Shown: piece by piece, positions 17,968 to 26,583 of the stretch
Numbering within the stretch: the first letter of the stretch is position 1
How the letters are laid out: each line of letters begins with the position of its first letter
The notes under the pieces: generated by a model
The model's database searches: none
Seen by the model: the letters and a program-made list of their open reading frames with translations, nothing else
What the model was told of the DNA's origin: nothing
Assembly: GCA_964389205.1 (NCBI GenBank)
Contig: CAYMDH010000005.1
Location: 1-64,000, forward strand
Origin: Leptobacterium sp964389205
GTDB taxonomy: Bacteria > Bacteroidota > Bacteroidia > Flavobacteriales > Flavobacteriaceae
Reading direction: 5' to 3'
DNA: 64,000 nt
Program-made: the position numbers and the translations under genes

Positions 17968-18180
17968 ATGAAAAAAAAGAAGCTTAAAAAATTATCATTT
18001 AATAAAAATACTATTTCAGATTTAGATAAGATAAAAGCTGGGGTTAATCTAGTGGAAGCAGGTACTCGCGTTGGTTCAGGTTGTCAAGGATGTAAACAAG
18101 TATCAAAATCTTGTTATACCTTATGTCAACAATTTGGCTGCACTTGGCTTTATTGTCCTGATCCTAATGATTTTGGGTAA
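17968..18180 (+). CDS. Leader-bearing Cys-rich peptide (lanthipeptide-like)
   Basis: This precursor has 70 residues and the same leader as its upstream neighbour (KKLKKLSFNKNTISDLDK). The core has six Cys in the pattern CxxC-CxxxC-C-C (SGCQGCKQ, SCYTLC, FGC, LYC), a stronger Cys content than the other copies, with fewer Ser and Thr. A clear GG cleavage site is missing; cleavage after KAG or later would be needed. It is the second gene of a two-gene unit. Metal binding or disulfide bonding are alternatives to lanthionine rings. Confidence 0.7.
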   Translation: MKKKKLKKLSFNKNTISDLDKIKAGVNLVEAGTRVGSGCQGCKQVSKSCYTLCQQFGCTWLYCPDPNDFG

Positions 18181-18245
18181 GTATAAATTAAATTTTTTAT
18201 TGTTTTAAAAAGCTGTTCAAGATTATTTTTGGATAGCTTTTTTAC

Positions 18246-18290
18246 ATCTAGATAAATTGTTTTCTTATATTTAAACGTTCTATAGATTAT
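18246..18290 (+). repeat. Decayed copy of the SDR gene start region
   Basis: Bases 18246-18274 match 23210-23238 at 28 of 29 positions (shared ATCTAGATAAATTGTTTT, one mismatch, then TTATATTTA). After a gap of about 15 bp in the alignment, AACGTTCTATAGATTAT matches AACGCTCTATGGATTAT at the true SDR start codon. The ATG is ATA here and the following sequence diverges. It is a remnant and codes for nothing. The two regulators and the receptor lie exactly between the two copies. Confidence 0.65.
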
Positions 18291-18379
18291 TTATTAATCA
18301 AAAGTAGATCTCGTATAGGTATTTAAGATATATCTGTTTTAGAAAATTTAATTGATGAAGATTAGTATTTAACATTTTA

Positions 18380-19510
18380 ATGGATAAAATTGGCTTAATC
18401 AATATCATTGGAATACTTACCCTTTTTGTTATTTCTATTCTTGTTGTATTCTTATTAACGGTTAAAACTAAACATAAGCTTAGCAACTATCTTTTTGCTA
18501 TATTCTTAACCTTAATAGCTTTTGATATTAGTGGTTGGGTATTTTCACTTTTTATAAGTGTGCAATCTAACTTTATACTATTTAAACCCAACCTCACCTT
18601 TTTACAGCTCCCTGTTTTTTATTTATACATCCTATCTATCTGTTATTCAGGATTTAAATTAAAAACAAAACACTTACTACATAGCCTTCTTTTTATCGCA
18701 GTTAATATTTTACTTATTCCTCGTTTTTATAGTGTTGATGGAGCTTCAAAAGCAATTTTTATTGAGAATCTTAAAACAATGATAGAAATAAAAATCATCC
18801 ATATTTCTATTCATATTCAAGTGTTTTTCTACTTTATTCTAATTTTTGCTGTTTTAAAAAGATATCGAAAACTATATCTTGAAAATTATACAAGTTCTGG
18901 AGATACTGTTTACAAATGGTTATTTCAAATTACATCAGTATATGCTTCATTTCATTTTATAGCCTTGTTGAAAAATATTTTTAAATACAACTCTTCAGAA
19001 ATTCTATTTAATTGGATTCAACTTTTAATAGGCATCTTAGCCTTATCTATTATTTGTTGGCATTTATTAAAAGCTTTAAAATATCCTGATTTATTTAGAA
19101 GTGTTGATTCAAAACTTCAACTGGTAAACGATCTAGTTTCTAATACGGATATAGCTCTTCCCAATAATAAAGAGATTGACTTATTAAGATCTTATATGGT
19201 TAAAGAAGAGCTTTTTTTAGACCCATCGTTAACAATTCAGGATTTGTCTAATAAAATTGATCTTCCGGTTCGTGATGTTTCTATTTTAATAAATCATAAA
19301 TTAGGACAACATTTTTTCGATTTTGTAAATGAATATCGTATTGAAAAAGCAATGACCATTTTAAAAGATAGTTCAAAAAGTAAATTAACTATATTGGAGA
19401 TATTGTACGAGGTTGGATTCAATTCTAAATCTTCTTTTAATACTGCTTTTAAAAAATATACAGGAATTACACCAACTAGTTATCGAAAATCTAGTTTAAA
19501 TAAATTGTAA
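18380..19510 (+). CDS. Membrane-anchored AraC-family regulator, copy 1
   Basis: This 376-residue protein has about seven hydrophobic segments in residues 8-235 and a C-terminal AraC helix-turn-helix domain (about 275-372). The second recognition helix region reads LTILEILYEVGFNSKSSFNTAFKKYTGITPTSYRK, the classic AraC signature. It is a tandem paralogue of the next gene, 5 bp downstream, and the DNA-binding halves are nearly identical, so both probably read the same sites. A receptor gene follows the pair. The membrane half has no recognised ligand. Confidence 0.87.
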   Translation: MDKIGLINIIGILTLFVISILVVFLLTVKTKHKLSNYLFAIFLTLIAFDISGWVFSLFISVQSNFILFKPNLTFLQLPVFYLYILSICYSGFKLKTKHLLHSLLFIAVNILLIPRFYSVDGASKAIFIENLKTMIEIKIIHISIHIQVFFYFILIFAVLKRYRKLYLENYTSSGDTVYKWLFQITSVYASFHFIALLKNIFKYNSSEILFNWIQLLIGILALSIICWHLLKALKYPDLFRSVDSKLQLVNDLVSNTDIALPNNKEIDLLRSYMVKEELFLDPSLTIQDLSNKIDLPVRDVSILINHKLGQHFFDFVNEYRIEKAMTILKDSSKSKLTILEILYEVGFNSKSSFNTAFKKYTGITPTSYRKSSLNKL

Positions 19511-19515
19511 TTTAA

Positions 19516-20652
19516 ATGGATAGCGCGTCAACAATAAGTATCATAAGTGTTATAATAGTTATTCTATTTTTCCTTTTATCTGCATTTTTATTATCTGTAA
19601 AAACTTCTAAAAAACTTAGTAATAAATTGCTTGCTGCATTTTTAATAATCACTGCAGTAGATATTAGTGCCTTTTTCTATCATAATTTTATAGCACTTCC
19701 GCCTTCAATAGAAATGCTAAGAGTACAAATTTCTAATTTTAAAGACCCTTTATTGTTTCTTTATATTCTATCTGTTATCTATTCAGATTTTAAACTCAAA
19801 ATCAAACACCTAATTCATTTGCTACCATGGGTAATCTGTATTATTATATTACTTCCCAACTTCTTTTTGGTTTCTAAAGATTTACAAATTGATTTTTTTT
19901 TAAACTATTTTGGTAATCAAATTTTTGAATCTAAATCAATAACTATTATTATTCGCATTATTGAGATAGTCTATATAATAGCTGAAATTTATTATATCGT
20001 TAGGTATCGAAAGTTATTATTAGAAAATTATACAAGTAAAGAGGCTTTTTATAACTATAAATGGTTAAAACAACTTATCATTTTTATACTATTGGGTCAA
20101 CTCTTAACTTTCATTAAAGGAGTTGTAAGAGATTCTGGAGAGTCAGAAACTATATTAGTAAATAGCTTAAGGATAATTTTATTACTATTTGGATTATTAT
20201 TTAGTTTTTGGTTGGTTTTAAAAGCACTTTTATCTCCTAAATTATTTAGAGGAGTGGGTGTTAATCTAAAACTATCTAAAGAATTAACTAATGATGGAGC
20301 AAACGATCAAATAGAAAACAATACCCAAATTAAGGCTCTTAAATCTTATATGATAACTGAAGAACCTTTTTTAGATCCTTCATTGACTGTTCAAAGTCTT
20401 TCTGAGAAGACAAAAATACCTGCCCGTGAATTATCTATTTTAATTAATCAAAAGTTAAAACAACATTTTTTCGATTTTGTAAATGAATATCGTATAGAAA
20501 AAGCAATGGATATTCTAAAAGATATTACAAAAAACAAACTAACTGTTCTTGAAATATTATATGAAGTTGGTTTTAATTCAAAATCTTCCTTTAATACTGC
20601 CTTTAAAAAACATACAGGTACCACTCCTACTAATTACCGTAAAAGCCAATAA
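19516..20652 (+). CDS. Membrane-anchored AraC-family regulator, copy 2
   Basis: This 378-residue paralogue of the preceding gene has the same topology (about seven hydrophobic segments, then AraC domain at about 285-376). The C-terminal stretch QHFFDFVNEYRIEKAM and EVGFNSKSSFNTAFKK is shared residue for residue with copy 1, whereas the membrane halves differ clearly. This suggests duplication followed by divergence of the sensor half with the DNA-reading half held constant. Repeated 12-bp sites 20-80 bp downstream, before the receptor gene, are likely targets. Confidence 0.87.
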   Translation: MDSASTISIISVIIVILFFLLSAFLLSVKTSKKLSNKLLAAFLIITAVDISAFFYHNFIALPPSIEMLRVQISNFKDPLLFLYILSVIYSDFKLKIKHLIHLLPWVICIIILLPNFFLVSKDLQIDFFLNYFGNQIFESKSITIIIRIIEIVYIIAEIYYIVRYRKLLLENYTSKEAFYNYKWLKQLIIFILLGQLLTFIKGVVRDSGESETILVNSLRIILLLFGLLFSFWLVLKALLSPKLFRGVGVNLKLSKELTNDGANDQIENNTQIKALKSYMITEEPFLDPSLTVQSLSEKTKIPARELSILINQKLKQHFFDFVNEYRIEKAMDILKDITKNKLTVLEILYEVGFNSKSSFNTAFKKHTGTTPTNYRKSQ

Positions 20653-20667
20653 AAACAAGCATTGGTA

Positions 20668-20732
20668 GAAAGTCGAACGTTTCTTTTCAAAAAGTCGAAC
20701 GTATTTTTTTTTTAGAAAAAGGTTCGACTTTC
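20668..20732. promoter_or_regulatory. Repeated GTCGAAC sites before the receptor gene
   Basis: AAAGTCGAACGT occurs at 20669-20680 and again at 20691-20702, exactly 22 bp apart, which is two helical turns and is typical of AraC-family direct-repeat operators. An inverted copy, GTTCGACTTTC, lies at 20722-20732 and forms an 11-bp perfect inverted repeat with 20668-20678. The array lies between the two AraC genes and the outer-membrane receptor they probably control. It could instead form an RNA hairpin. Confidence 0.62.
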
Positions 20733-20812
20733 TTTAATCGGTCGCACAAAACTTCTCTTCATTAGATATTTGCTTCAAACAAACTAGTATTAATTCAAAA
20801 TACAGAAAACAT

Positions 20813-23191
20813 ATGAAGCATTTAATCATTTTTATTTTTTTAATAATTCCTTTCTTATTAAGCTCTCAAATAACTCTTGAAGGTAATGTTACTGATAAAA
20901 ATTCTCCTATAGTATGGGCTAATGTCGCTTTAACTACACTAGATGGAGCTATTGTCACCGGGGGTATTACAGATGATAAGGGGAATTTTAATTTACAAGC
21001 AAAACCAGGGGTTTACAAGGTGATCATTAGTTTTTTAGGATACACCAATTTTGAAAAAGAAATAACCGTAAACACTAGCATTAATTTAGGGGTTATTACA
21101 TTAAAAGAAGATGCTAATATTCTTGAAGGAGTAACCATTACTTATAGAAAAAAACTAATAGAACAAAAACCAGATCGTATTATTTTTAATATTGAAAATA
21201 ATATTTCTGCAATTGGAGGAGATGCGCTCGATGCATTAAGTATAGCACCTGGGTTAAGAATTCAAAATAATAGTATTAACTTATTAGGTAGGGGTGAATC
21301 TAGAGTGATGATTAATGGTCGTTTATTACAACTAACCGGTGAAGACTTAGTGAGCTATTTAAATACCATTGCTGCTAGTAGTATCAAAAAAATAGAAGTT
21401 ATTACATCGCCTCCTGCAAAGTATGAAGCAGAAGGTAATGGTGGTTTAATCAATATTATATTAAAAAAAGGTGTTTTAAATTCTTGGAAAAATACAATCG
21501 CTTTAATAGATAATATCAATACATATAATTTTTTAACTGTAAGGAATAGCCTTCTGTATAATAAAAACAAACTAAACCTGTCACTCTCAATAAATGGGAC
21601 CAAAGGAAATGCAAGAAATCTTGAAGATTTTCAGGTTTTTTACCCTAATAGTACTTGGGATATCGCTATTAATACCAAAGAAAGAAAAGATGATCTTTCT
21701 GCTCAATTATTATTAGATTATGATATTAGTGAAAAGACAACTATTGGTATACAGTATCTAGGAAATTCTAAAGATCCTGATCTTACTGATGAAAGTGTTT
21801 CTAGCATTTTTAATCAAGAAGATATACTAGATTCATTACTTATAAATGATGGTAATAATCGAGTAAAGGTAAATAGTCATCTTATTAACTTACATGCAAC
21901 TACTCAACTTGATACTTTAGGGAAAAATATTTCTTTTGATGTAGACTATTTTACTTTTAATTCTAATCAAAATAGAAATTTCATCACCAATAGCTTTTTA
22001 CCTAATAATAGCTTTTTAGGAATAAATGCTGCTGCCAATACTATCTCTGATCAAGAAATAGAAAACTATAGTATAAAAACAGACATAGAACATCCAACCA
22101 AATACATCAATTTATCTTATGGAGCAAAAATAAGCACCATTAAAAACAATAGTGATATCCAATTTTTCAATACCATTACTGGTACTCCGGTTTTTGATGC
22201 TACTATATCCAATTCTTTTGAGTACAGAGAGAATAATCAAGCTATTTATATCAGTGGGTTAAAAAAACTCAATGAAAAATGGAGTCTACAATTAGGTTTC
22301 CGATTAGAAAATACAACTACAGAAGGGTTTTCTGTAGAATTAAATCAAACAAACACAAATGATTATACTAGAGTATTTCCATCATTTTATGCAAGTTATA
22401 AAAGAAATGAAAACAATAGTTTTTCATTGAGTTATAGTAAACGAATCCAAAGACCTCGCTTTAGAGATTTAAATCCATTTAGAGTAGTCATTAACAGCAA
22501 TACCTTTAGTGTTGGAAACCCTTTTTTAAGACCCTCTTTTATTGATAATTTTGAATTAAAATATGCTCATAAAGATTTATTGACTACCAATCTATTTTTA
22601 AATATAGAGGATGATGGATCAAGTGTAATTTTCACTTCAGATGTAGAGAGTAATACACAAATAGTGACTCGTGCAAATTTTTTCAGACAATACGTCTATG
22701 GAATTACTCAGAGTTTTTCATTTAATAAAATATCATGGTGGCAAAGTCAAAATAATATCAGCTTAATTGGCTCTAATACAGAATTCACAGATAATATTGG
22801 AGCTACACTTCAAAATGGCATAACGTTTAGTGCTACTTCTACCAATAAAATCACACTTAATGAGACTACTAAATTACAAATAGATGCCTCTTATGATGCT
22901 CCATTTAAAGTAGGTTTGTTTAGTTTAGGACAAACATATCGTCTGGATATAGGTATTAGCAAACAATTTTTGAACAAAGATTTACAAGTAGCGATTTTAG
23001 TTAAAGATATTTTTAATAGGTCTAGTTTAAATAACCTAACATCTACTGTTAATGGAGTTCGACAGGTGTATGGTCAAAACGACAATAATAGATTTATTAG
23101 AATCTCGGCTAGCTATAGTTTCGGAAATAATAAAATTAATGAGAAAAAACGAAGCTTTGGCAACGAAGAAGAAAGAAGAAGAAGCAACTAA
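20813..23191 (+). CDS. Outer-membrane beta-barrel receptor (TonB-type)
   Basis: This 792-residue protein has a signal peptide (MKHLIIFIFLIIPFLLSSQ), a carboxypeptidase-regulatory-like domain (about 20-105, GNVTDKNSPIVWANVAL ... GGITDDKGNFNL), a plug-like region (about 125-215, DALDALSIAPGLRIQNNSI ... VITSPPAKYEAEGNGGLINI) and a long barrel typical of the PF14905-type outer-membrane family. The C-terminus (KKRSFGNEEERRRSN) is unusually basic and follows the last barrel strand ISASYSFG. It lies behind two AraC-type regulators and a repeated operator-like array. The substrate is unknown; a peptide or chelate is possible. Confidence 0.88.
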   Translation: MKHLIIFIFLIIPFLLSSQITLEGNVTDKNSPIVWANVALTTLDGAIVTGGITDDKGNFNLQAKPGVYKVIISFLGYTNFEKEITVNTSINLGVITLKEDANILEGVTITYRKKLIEQKPDRIIFNIENNISAIGGDALDALSIAPGLRIQNNSINLLGRGESRVMINGRLLQLTGEDLVSYLNTIAASSIKKIEVITSPPAKYEAEGNGGLINIILKKGVLNSWKNTIALIDNINTYNFLTVRNSLLYNKNKLNLSLSINGTKGNARNLEDFQVFYPNSTWDIAINTKERKDDLSAQLLLDYDISEKTTIGIQYLGNSKDPDLTDESVSSIFNQEDILDSLLINDGNNRVKVNSHLINLHATTQLDTLGKNISFDVDYFTFNSNQNRNFITNSFLPNNSFLGINAAANTISDQEIENYSIKTDIEHPTKYINLSYGAKISTIKNNSDIQFFNTITGTPVFDATISNSFEYRENNQAIYISGLKKLNEKWSLQLGFRLENTTTEGFSVELNQTNTNDYTRVFPSFYASYKRNENNSFSLSYSKRIQRPRFRDLNPFRVVINSNTFSVGNPFLRPSFIDNFELKYAHKDLLTTNLFLNIEDDGSSVIFTSDVESNTQIVTRANFFRQYVYGITQSFSFNKISWWQSQNNISLIGSNTEFTDNIGATLQNGITFSATSTNKITLNETTKLQIDASYDAPFKVGLFSLGQTYRLDIGISKQFLNKDLQVAILVKDIFNRSSLNNLTSTVNGVRQVYGQNDNNRFIRISASYSFGNNKINEKKRSFGNEEERRRSN

Positions 23192-23209
23192 AAAAGCAAG
23201 AATACTTAT

Positions 23210-23269
23210 ATCTAGATAAATTGTTTTATTATATTTAAAAAATAAAATATAAAACGCTCTATGGATTAT
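23210..23269 (+). repeat. SDR promoter/start region, intact copy of the repeat
   Basis: This is the partner of 18246-18290. It carries about 15 extra AT-rich bases in the middle and keeps the ATG at 23261 that starts the SDR gene. Its position marks the right edge of the AraC/AraC/receptor cassette. Confidence 0.65.
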
Positions 23270-24142
23270 AAAGCAAAAATGCTTCGTGATGATGCCCTTA
23301 AAGGAAAAACGATTGTAGTAACTGGTGGTGGCAGTGGTCTTGGTAAGGCCATGACTCGATATTTTTTAGAATTGGGTGCCAATGTCGCTATTAGTTCAAG
23401 AAATATAGAAAAACTTCAAAATACGGCCAAAGAATTAGAGACAGAAACTGGTGGAAAATGCCTTGCTGTGCAATGTGATGTACGTTATTATGATCAAGTA
23501 GAGGCAATGCTAAAAAACACATTAGATATTTTTGGAAAAGTAGACGGATTACTTAATAATGCCGCTGGGAATTTTATTTCTCCAACAGAACGTCTTTCTG
23601 CGAATGCATTTGATACCATTATAGATATTGTCCTTAAAGGATCTAAAAACTGCACGCTTGCTTTTGGAAAACATTGGATCGATACAAAACAAGAACAATC
23701 TGTAGTCTTAAATATAGTAACCACCTATGCCTGGACCGGTTCTGCATATGTAGTTCCCTCTGCAACTGCCAAGGCAGGTGTTTTGGCAATGACTAGAAGT
23801 CTTGCAGTAGAGTGGGCTAAATACGGTATTCGTTCTAATGCAATAGCACCAGGTCCATTTCCAACCAAAGGAGCTTGGGATCGATTACTTCCAGGTGATT
23901 TAAAAGAAAAGTTTGATATGGCTAAAAAAGTGCCTCTTAAACGAGTAGGTGAACATCAAGAATTGGCAAATTTAGCAGCCTATTTAGTTTCAGATTTCTC
24001 ATCATATGTTAATGGTGAAGTGATTACTATTGATGGCGGTGAATGGCTTAAAGGTGCTGGGCAATTTAATTTATTAGAACAAATACCTGAAGAAATGTGG
24101 GATATGTTAGAAACCATGATTCGTTCAAAAAAATCAAAGTAA
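23261..24142 (+). CDS. SDR oxidoreductase, 2,4-dienoyl-CoA reductase type
   Basis: This 293-residue Rossmann-fold enzyme has the cofactor loop TGGGSGLG (residues 21-28) and NNAAGNF (99-105). The catalytic pair is Tyr156 (TTYAWTGS) and Lys171 (SATAKAGV). The spacing of 15 rather than the classical 4 residues is the hallmark of mammalian-type 2,4-dienoyl-CoA reductases, and AETGSG-like and GPFPTKGAWDRL stretches support that subfamily. It would reduce 2,4-dienoyl-CoA esters in the breakdown of unsaturated fatty acids, using NADPH. It is followed by parA with no obvious link. Its start region is duplicated upstream of the AraC pair. Confidence 0.88.
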   Translation: MDYKAKMLRDDALKGKTIVVTGGGSGLGKAMTRYFLELGANVAISSRNIEKLQNTAKELETETGGKCLAVQCDVRYYDQVEAMLKNTLDIFGKVDGLLNNAAGNFISPTERLSANAFDTIIDIVLKGSKNCTLAFGKHWIDTKQEQSVVLNIVTTYAWTGSAYVVPSATAKAGVLAMTRSLAVEWAKYGIRSNAIAPGPFPTKGAWDRLLPGDLKEKFDMAKKVPLKRVGEHQELANLAAYLVSDFSSYVNGEVITIDGGEWLKGAGQFNLLEQIPEEMWDMLETMIRSKKSK

Positions 24143-24274
24143 AACCTAACAATTCATCGTTGTATTTTTTAATGATTTTAAAGCTCTTTTTTGTATTGAT
24201 AAAGTGTTAACAAATTTCATTTTTTTTACTCATAATTAATTGTATTTTTATCGATCTAAATCTTTTACATACTT

Positions 24275-25048
24275 ATGGGCAAGATAATTGCTATTGCGAA
24301 TCAAAAAGGAGGAGTTGGTAAAACAACTACCTCTGTTAATTTGGCGGCTTCTTTAGGTGTTTTAGAAAAAAAAGTATTACTCATTGATGCAGACCCCCAA
24401 GCAAACGCTACTTCTGGATTAGGAATAGATGTAGAAGCTGTAGAGGCTGGCAGTTATCAACTTTTAGAGCATACAATACCTGCTAAAAACACTATAGTTA
24501 AAACAGAATCTCCAAATGTTGACCTTATTCCCTCTCATATAGACCTTGTTGCTATTGAGATTGAGCTTGTAGATAAAGACTCTAGAGAGTATATGTTGAA
24601 AAAAGCACTTGGAGATATAAGAGATGATTACGATTATATATTGATAGATTGTGCGCCTTCATTAGGCTTACTAACACTTAATGCGCTTACAGCTGCAGAT
24701 TCTTTAATTATTCCTATTCAATGTGAATACTTCGCATTAGAAGGATTAGGAAAATTATTGAATACTATTAAAAGTGTTCAAAAAATACACAACCCAAACC
24801 TGGATATTGAAGGCTTACTACTTACTATGTATGATGCTAGATTACGCTTGTCTAATCAAGTTGTAGAAGAGGTGCAAAAGCACTTTACTGAAATGGTATT
24901 TGAAACTATTATACAACGAAATGTTCGATTAAGTGAAGCGCCAAGTTTTGGAGAAACTATTATTGATTATGATTCTACAAGTAAAGGTGCTACCAATTAT
25001 CTAAATCTGGCTCATGAGATTATTAAAAAAAATAAGCAAACAGTATAG
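24275..25048 (+). CDS. parA: Chromosome partitioning ATPase ParA
   Basis: ParA/Soj (257 residues) is a deviant Walker ATPase that drives chromosome segregation with ParB. KGGVGKTTTSVNLAASL at residues 11-27 is the deviant Walker A, DADPQANATSGLG the switch region, and DYILIDCAPSLGLLTLNAL the Walker B stretch. There is no N-terminal DNA-binding extension, consistent with a chromosomal type. The stop codon abuts the parB ATG, so the pair is cotranscribed. Confidence 0.95.
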   Translation: MGKIIAIANQKGGVGKTTTSVNLAASLGVLEKKVLLIDADPQANATSGLGIDVEAVEAGSYQLLEHTIPAKNTIVKTESPNVDLIPSHIDLVAIEIELVDKDSREYMLKKALGDIRDDYDYILIDCAPSLGLLTLNALTAADSLIIPIQCEYFALEGLGKLLNTIKSVQKIHNPNLDIEGLLLTMYDARLRLSNQVVEEVQKHFTEMVFETIIQRNVRLSEAPSFGETIIDYDSTSKGATNYLNLAHEIIKKNKQTV

Positions 25049-25957
25049 ATGGCAAAGGCGACGAAGAAACAGGCTTTAGGAAGAGGATTATCTGCGCTAC
25101 TTAAAGATCCAGAAAATGATATTAAATCTGTAGATGATAAAAATGCAGATAAAGTTGTAGGTAATATTGTAGAATTGGATATTGAATCAATTGAAGTAAA
25201 TCCATTCCAACCCCGTACTAATTTTAATGAAGAAACATTAAAGGAGCTCGCCAGTTCTATTAGAGAGCTAGGTGTTATTCAACCTATCACTGTTAGGAAA
25301 ATAGATTTTGACACTTACCAACTAGTTTCTGGAGAACGAAGATACAGAGCTTCTAAATTAGTAGGCCTACAAACCATTCCAGCTTATATTAGAATAGCCA
25401 ATGATCAAGAATCATTGGAAATGGCATTGGTAGAAAACATACAACGCCAGGATTTAGATCCTGTAGAGATCGCATTGTCATATCAACGATTAATAGACGA
25501 AATACAATTGACGCAAGAACAATTAAGTGATCGTGTTGGAAAGAAACGATCTACTATTGCCAATTATTTACGTCTTCTAAGATTGGATCCAATAATACAG
25601 ACCGGTATGAGAGATGGTTTTGTTAGTATGGGTCATGGTAGAGCTTTAGTCAATATTGAAGATAAAACTATACAGCTTGATATTTATGAAAAAATAATTT
25701 CAGAATCTTTATCTGTTAGAGCTACTGAAACATTGGTTAAGAGTTATCAAGAATCTTCTTCAAGTACAGGTGATGTTTCAAAGAAGGTTACCAGTATAGA
25801 AGATATCCCTTCTTATATTGAAGAAAGTATCGATGAAATTACACAGTATTTTTCTACTAAAATAGATGTGAAAGTCGCAAAAAATGGAAAAGGAAAATTA
25901 GTAATCCCTTTTCATTCAAAAGAAGATTTTATTCGTATCAAAAAACTCTTAAAATAG
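25049..25957 (+). CDS. parB: Chromosome partitioning protein ParB
   Basis: ParB (302 residues) is a CTP-dependent clamp that loads at parS sites. The N-terminus has the ParA-contact motif KKQALGRGLSALL. The ParB/Srx domain has NPFQPRTNF and SGERRYRASKLVG, the CTP-binding GERRxRA motif, followed by LALVENIQRQDLDPVEIA and a helix-turn-helix (LTQEQLSDRVGKKRSTIANYLRLL). I found no canonical parS palindrome in the window. It starts directly after parA and ends overlapping the next gene by one base. Confidence 0.95.
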   Translation: MAKATKKQALGRGLSALLKDPENDIKSVDDKNADKVVGNIVELDIESIEVNPFQPRTNFNEETLKELASSIRELGVIQPITVRKIDFDTYQLVSGERRYRASKLVGLQTIPAYIRIANDQESLEMALVENIQRQDLDPVEIALSYQRLIDEIQLTQEQLSDRVGKKRSTIANYLRLLRLDPIIQTGMRDGFVSMGHGRALVNIEDKTIQLDIYEKIISESLSVRATETLVKSYQESSSSTGDVSKKVTSIEDIPSYIEESIDEITQYFSTKIDVKVAKNGKGKLVIPFHSKEDFIRIKKLLK

Positions 25958-26550
25958 TGACTATTAAGATTTTTACTTTATGGTTATTTCTTTTCTTTTC
26001 TTTTTTAACAATAGCGCAAAAAAGACAAAGAGATACGCTCGTGATAAACGATAGTATTGGTCTTAAAAAAAGAGCTTTTAATCCGCTCGCTCCCAGTAAA
26101 GCGGCATTCTATTCGGCAGTATTGCCCGGTTTAGGGCAAGCTTACAATAAAAGATATTGGAAAATCCCTCTTGTATATGGAGCTATTGGTACCGGAGTTT
26201 TTTTTATTATCAATAATTCTAATGAATTCAATGATTTTAGAGATGCTTTTAGAAGGCGTTTAGCAGGTTTTGAAGACGATCAGTTCTTTGATATTGACGG
26301 AAATCCTAATAATGGCCCTGATGTATCAGACCAAGCTTTGCAAGATGCTCAAGAAAGCGCGCAAAGTAATCGAGAACTTGCTATAATCATTACGATTGGC
26401 TTATATGCGTTAAATATTATAGATGCCAATGTAGATGCGCATTTAAAACAATTCAATATAAGTGATGATTTGACTTTCAAACCTTTTATTTATCAAAATG
26501 AAATTGATAACAGATTAAGCGTTGGATACTCATTGTCATTTAAATTTTAA
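25957..26550 (+). CDS. DUF5683 membrane protein
   Basis: This 197-residue protein has an N-terminal signal or TM segment (about 5-20), the conserved stretch NPLAPSKAAFYSAVLPGLGQAYNKRYWKIPLVYGAIGTG (positions about 35-74, including a TM) and a second TM around residues 145-165. This is the DUF5683 pattern, recurrently found between parB and dapB in flavobacteria. Function is unknown. The GTG start at 25957 overlaps the parB stop codon by one base, which points to translational coupling. Confidence 0.82.
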   Translation: MTIKIFTLWLFLFFSFLTIAQKRQRDTLVINDSIGLKKRAFNPLAPSKAAFYSAVLPGLGQAYNKRYWKIPLVYGAIGTGVFFIINNSNEFNDFRDAFRRRLAGFEDDQFFDIDGNPNNGPDVSDQALQDAQESAQSNRELAIIITIGLYALNIIDANVDAHLKQFNISDDLTFKPFIYQNEIDNRLSVGYSLSFKF

Positions 26551-26583
26551 ATATATAATTATAGTTACCAAAATTAAAAATAC

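Noticed and set aside
23261..24142. SDR lacking the catalytic Tyr of YxxxK (Ser in that place)
   Set aside because: In the 2,4-dienoyl-CoA reductase branch the Tyr lies 15 residues before the Lys; Tyr156 and Lys171 fit that, so nothing is missing.
24200..26000. Canonical parS sites or an origin near parAB
   Set aside because: No match to the parS palindrome was found by eye, and no dnaA box cluster or dnaA gene is present.
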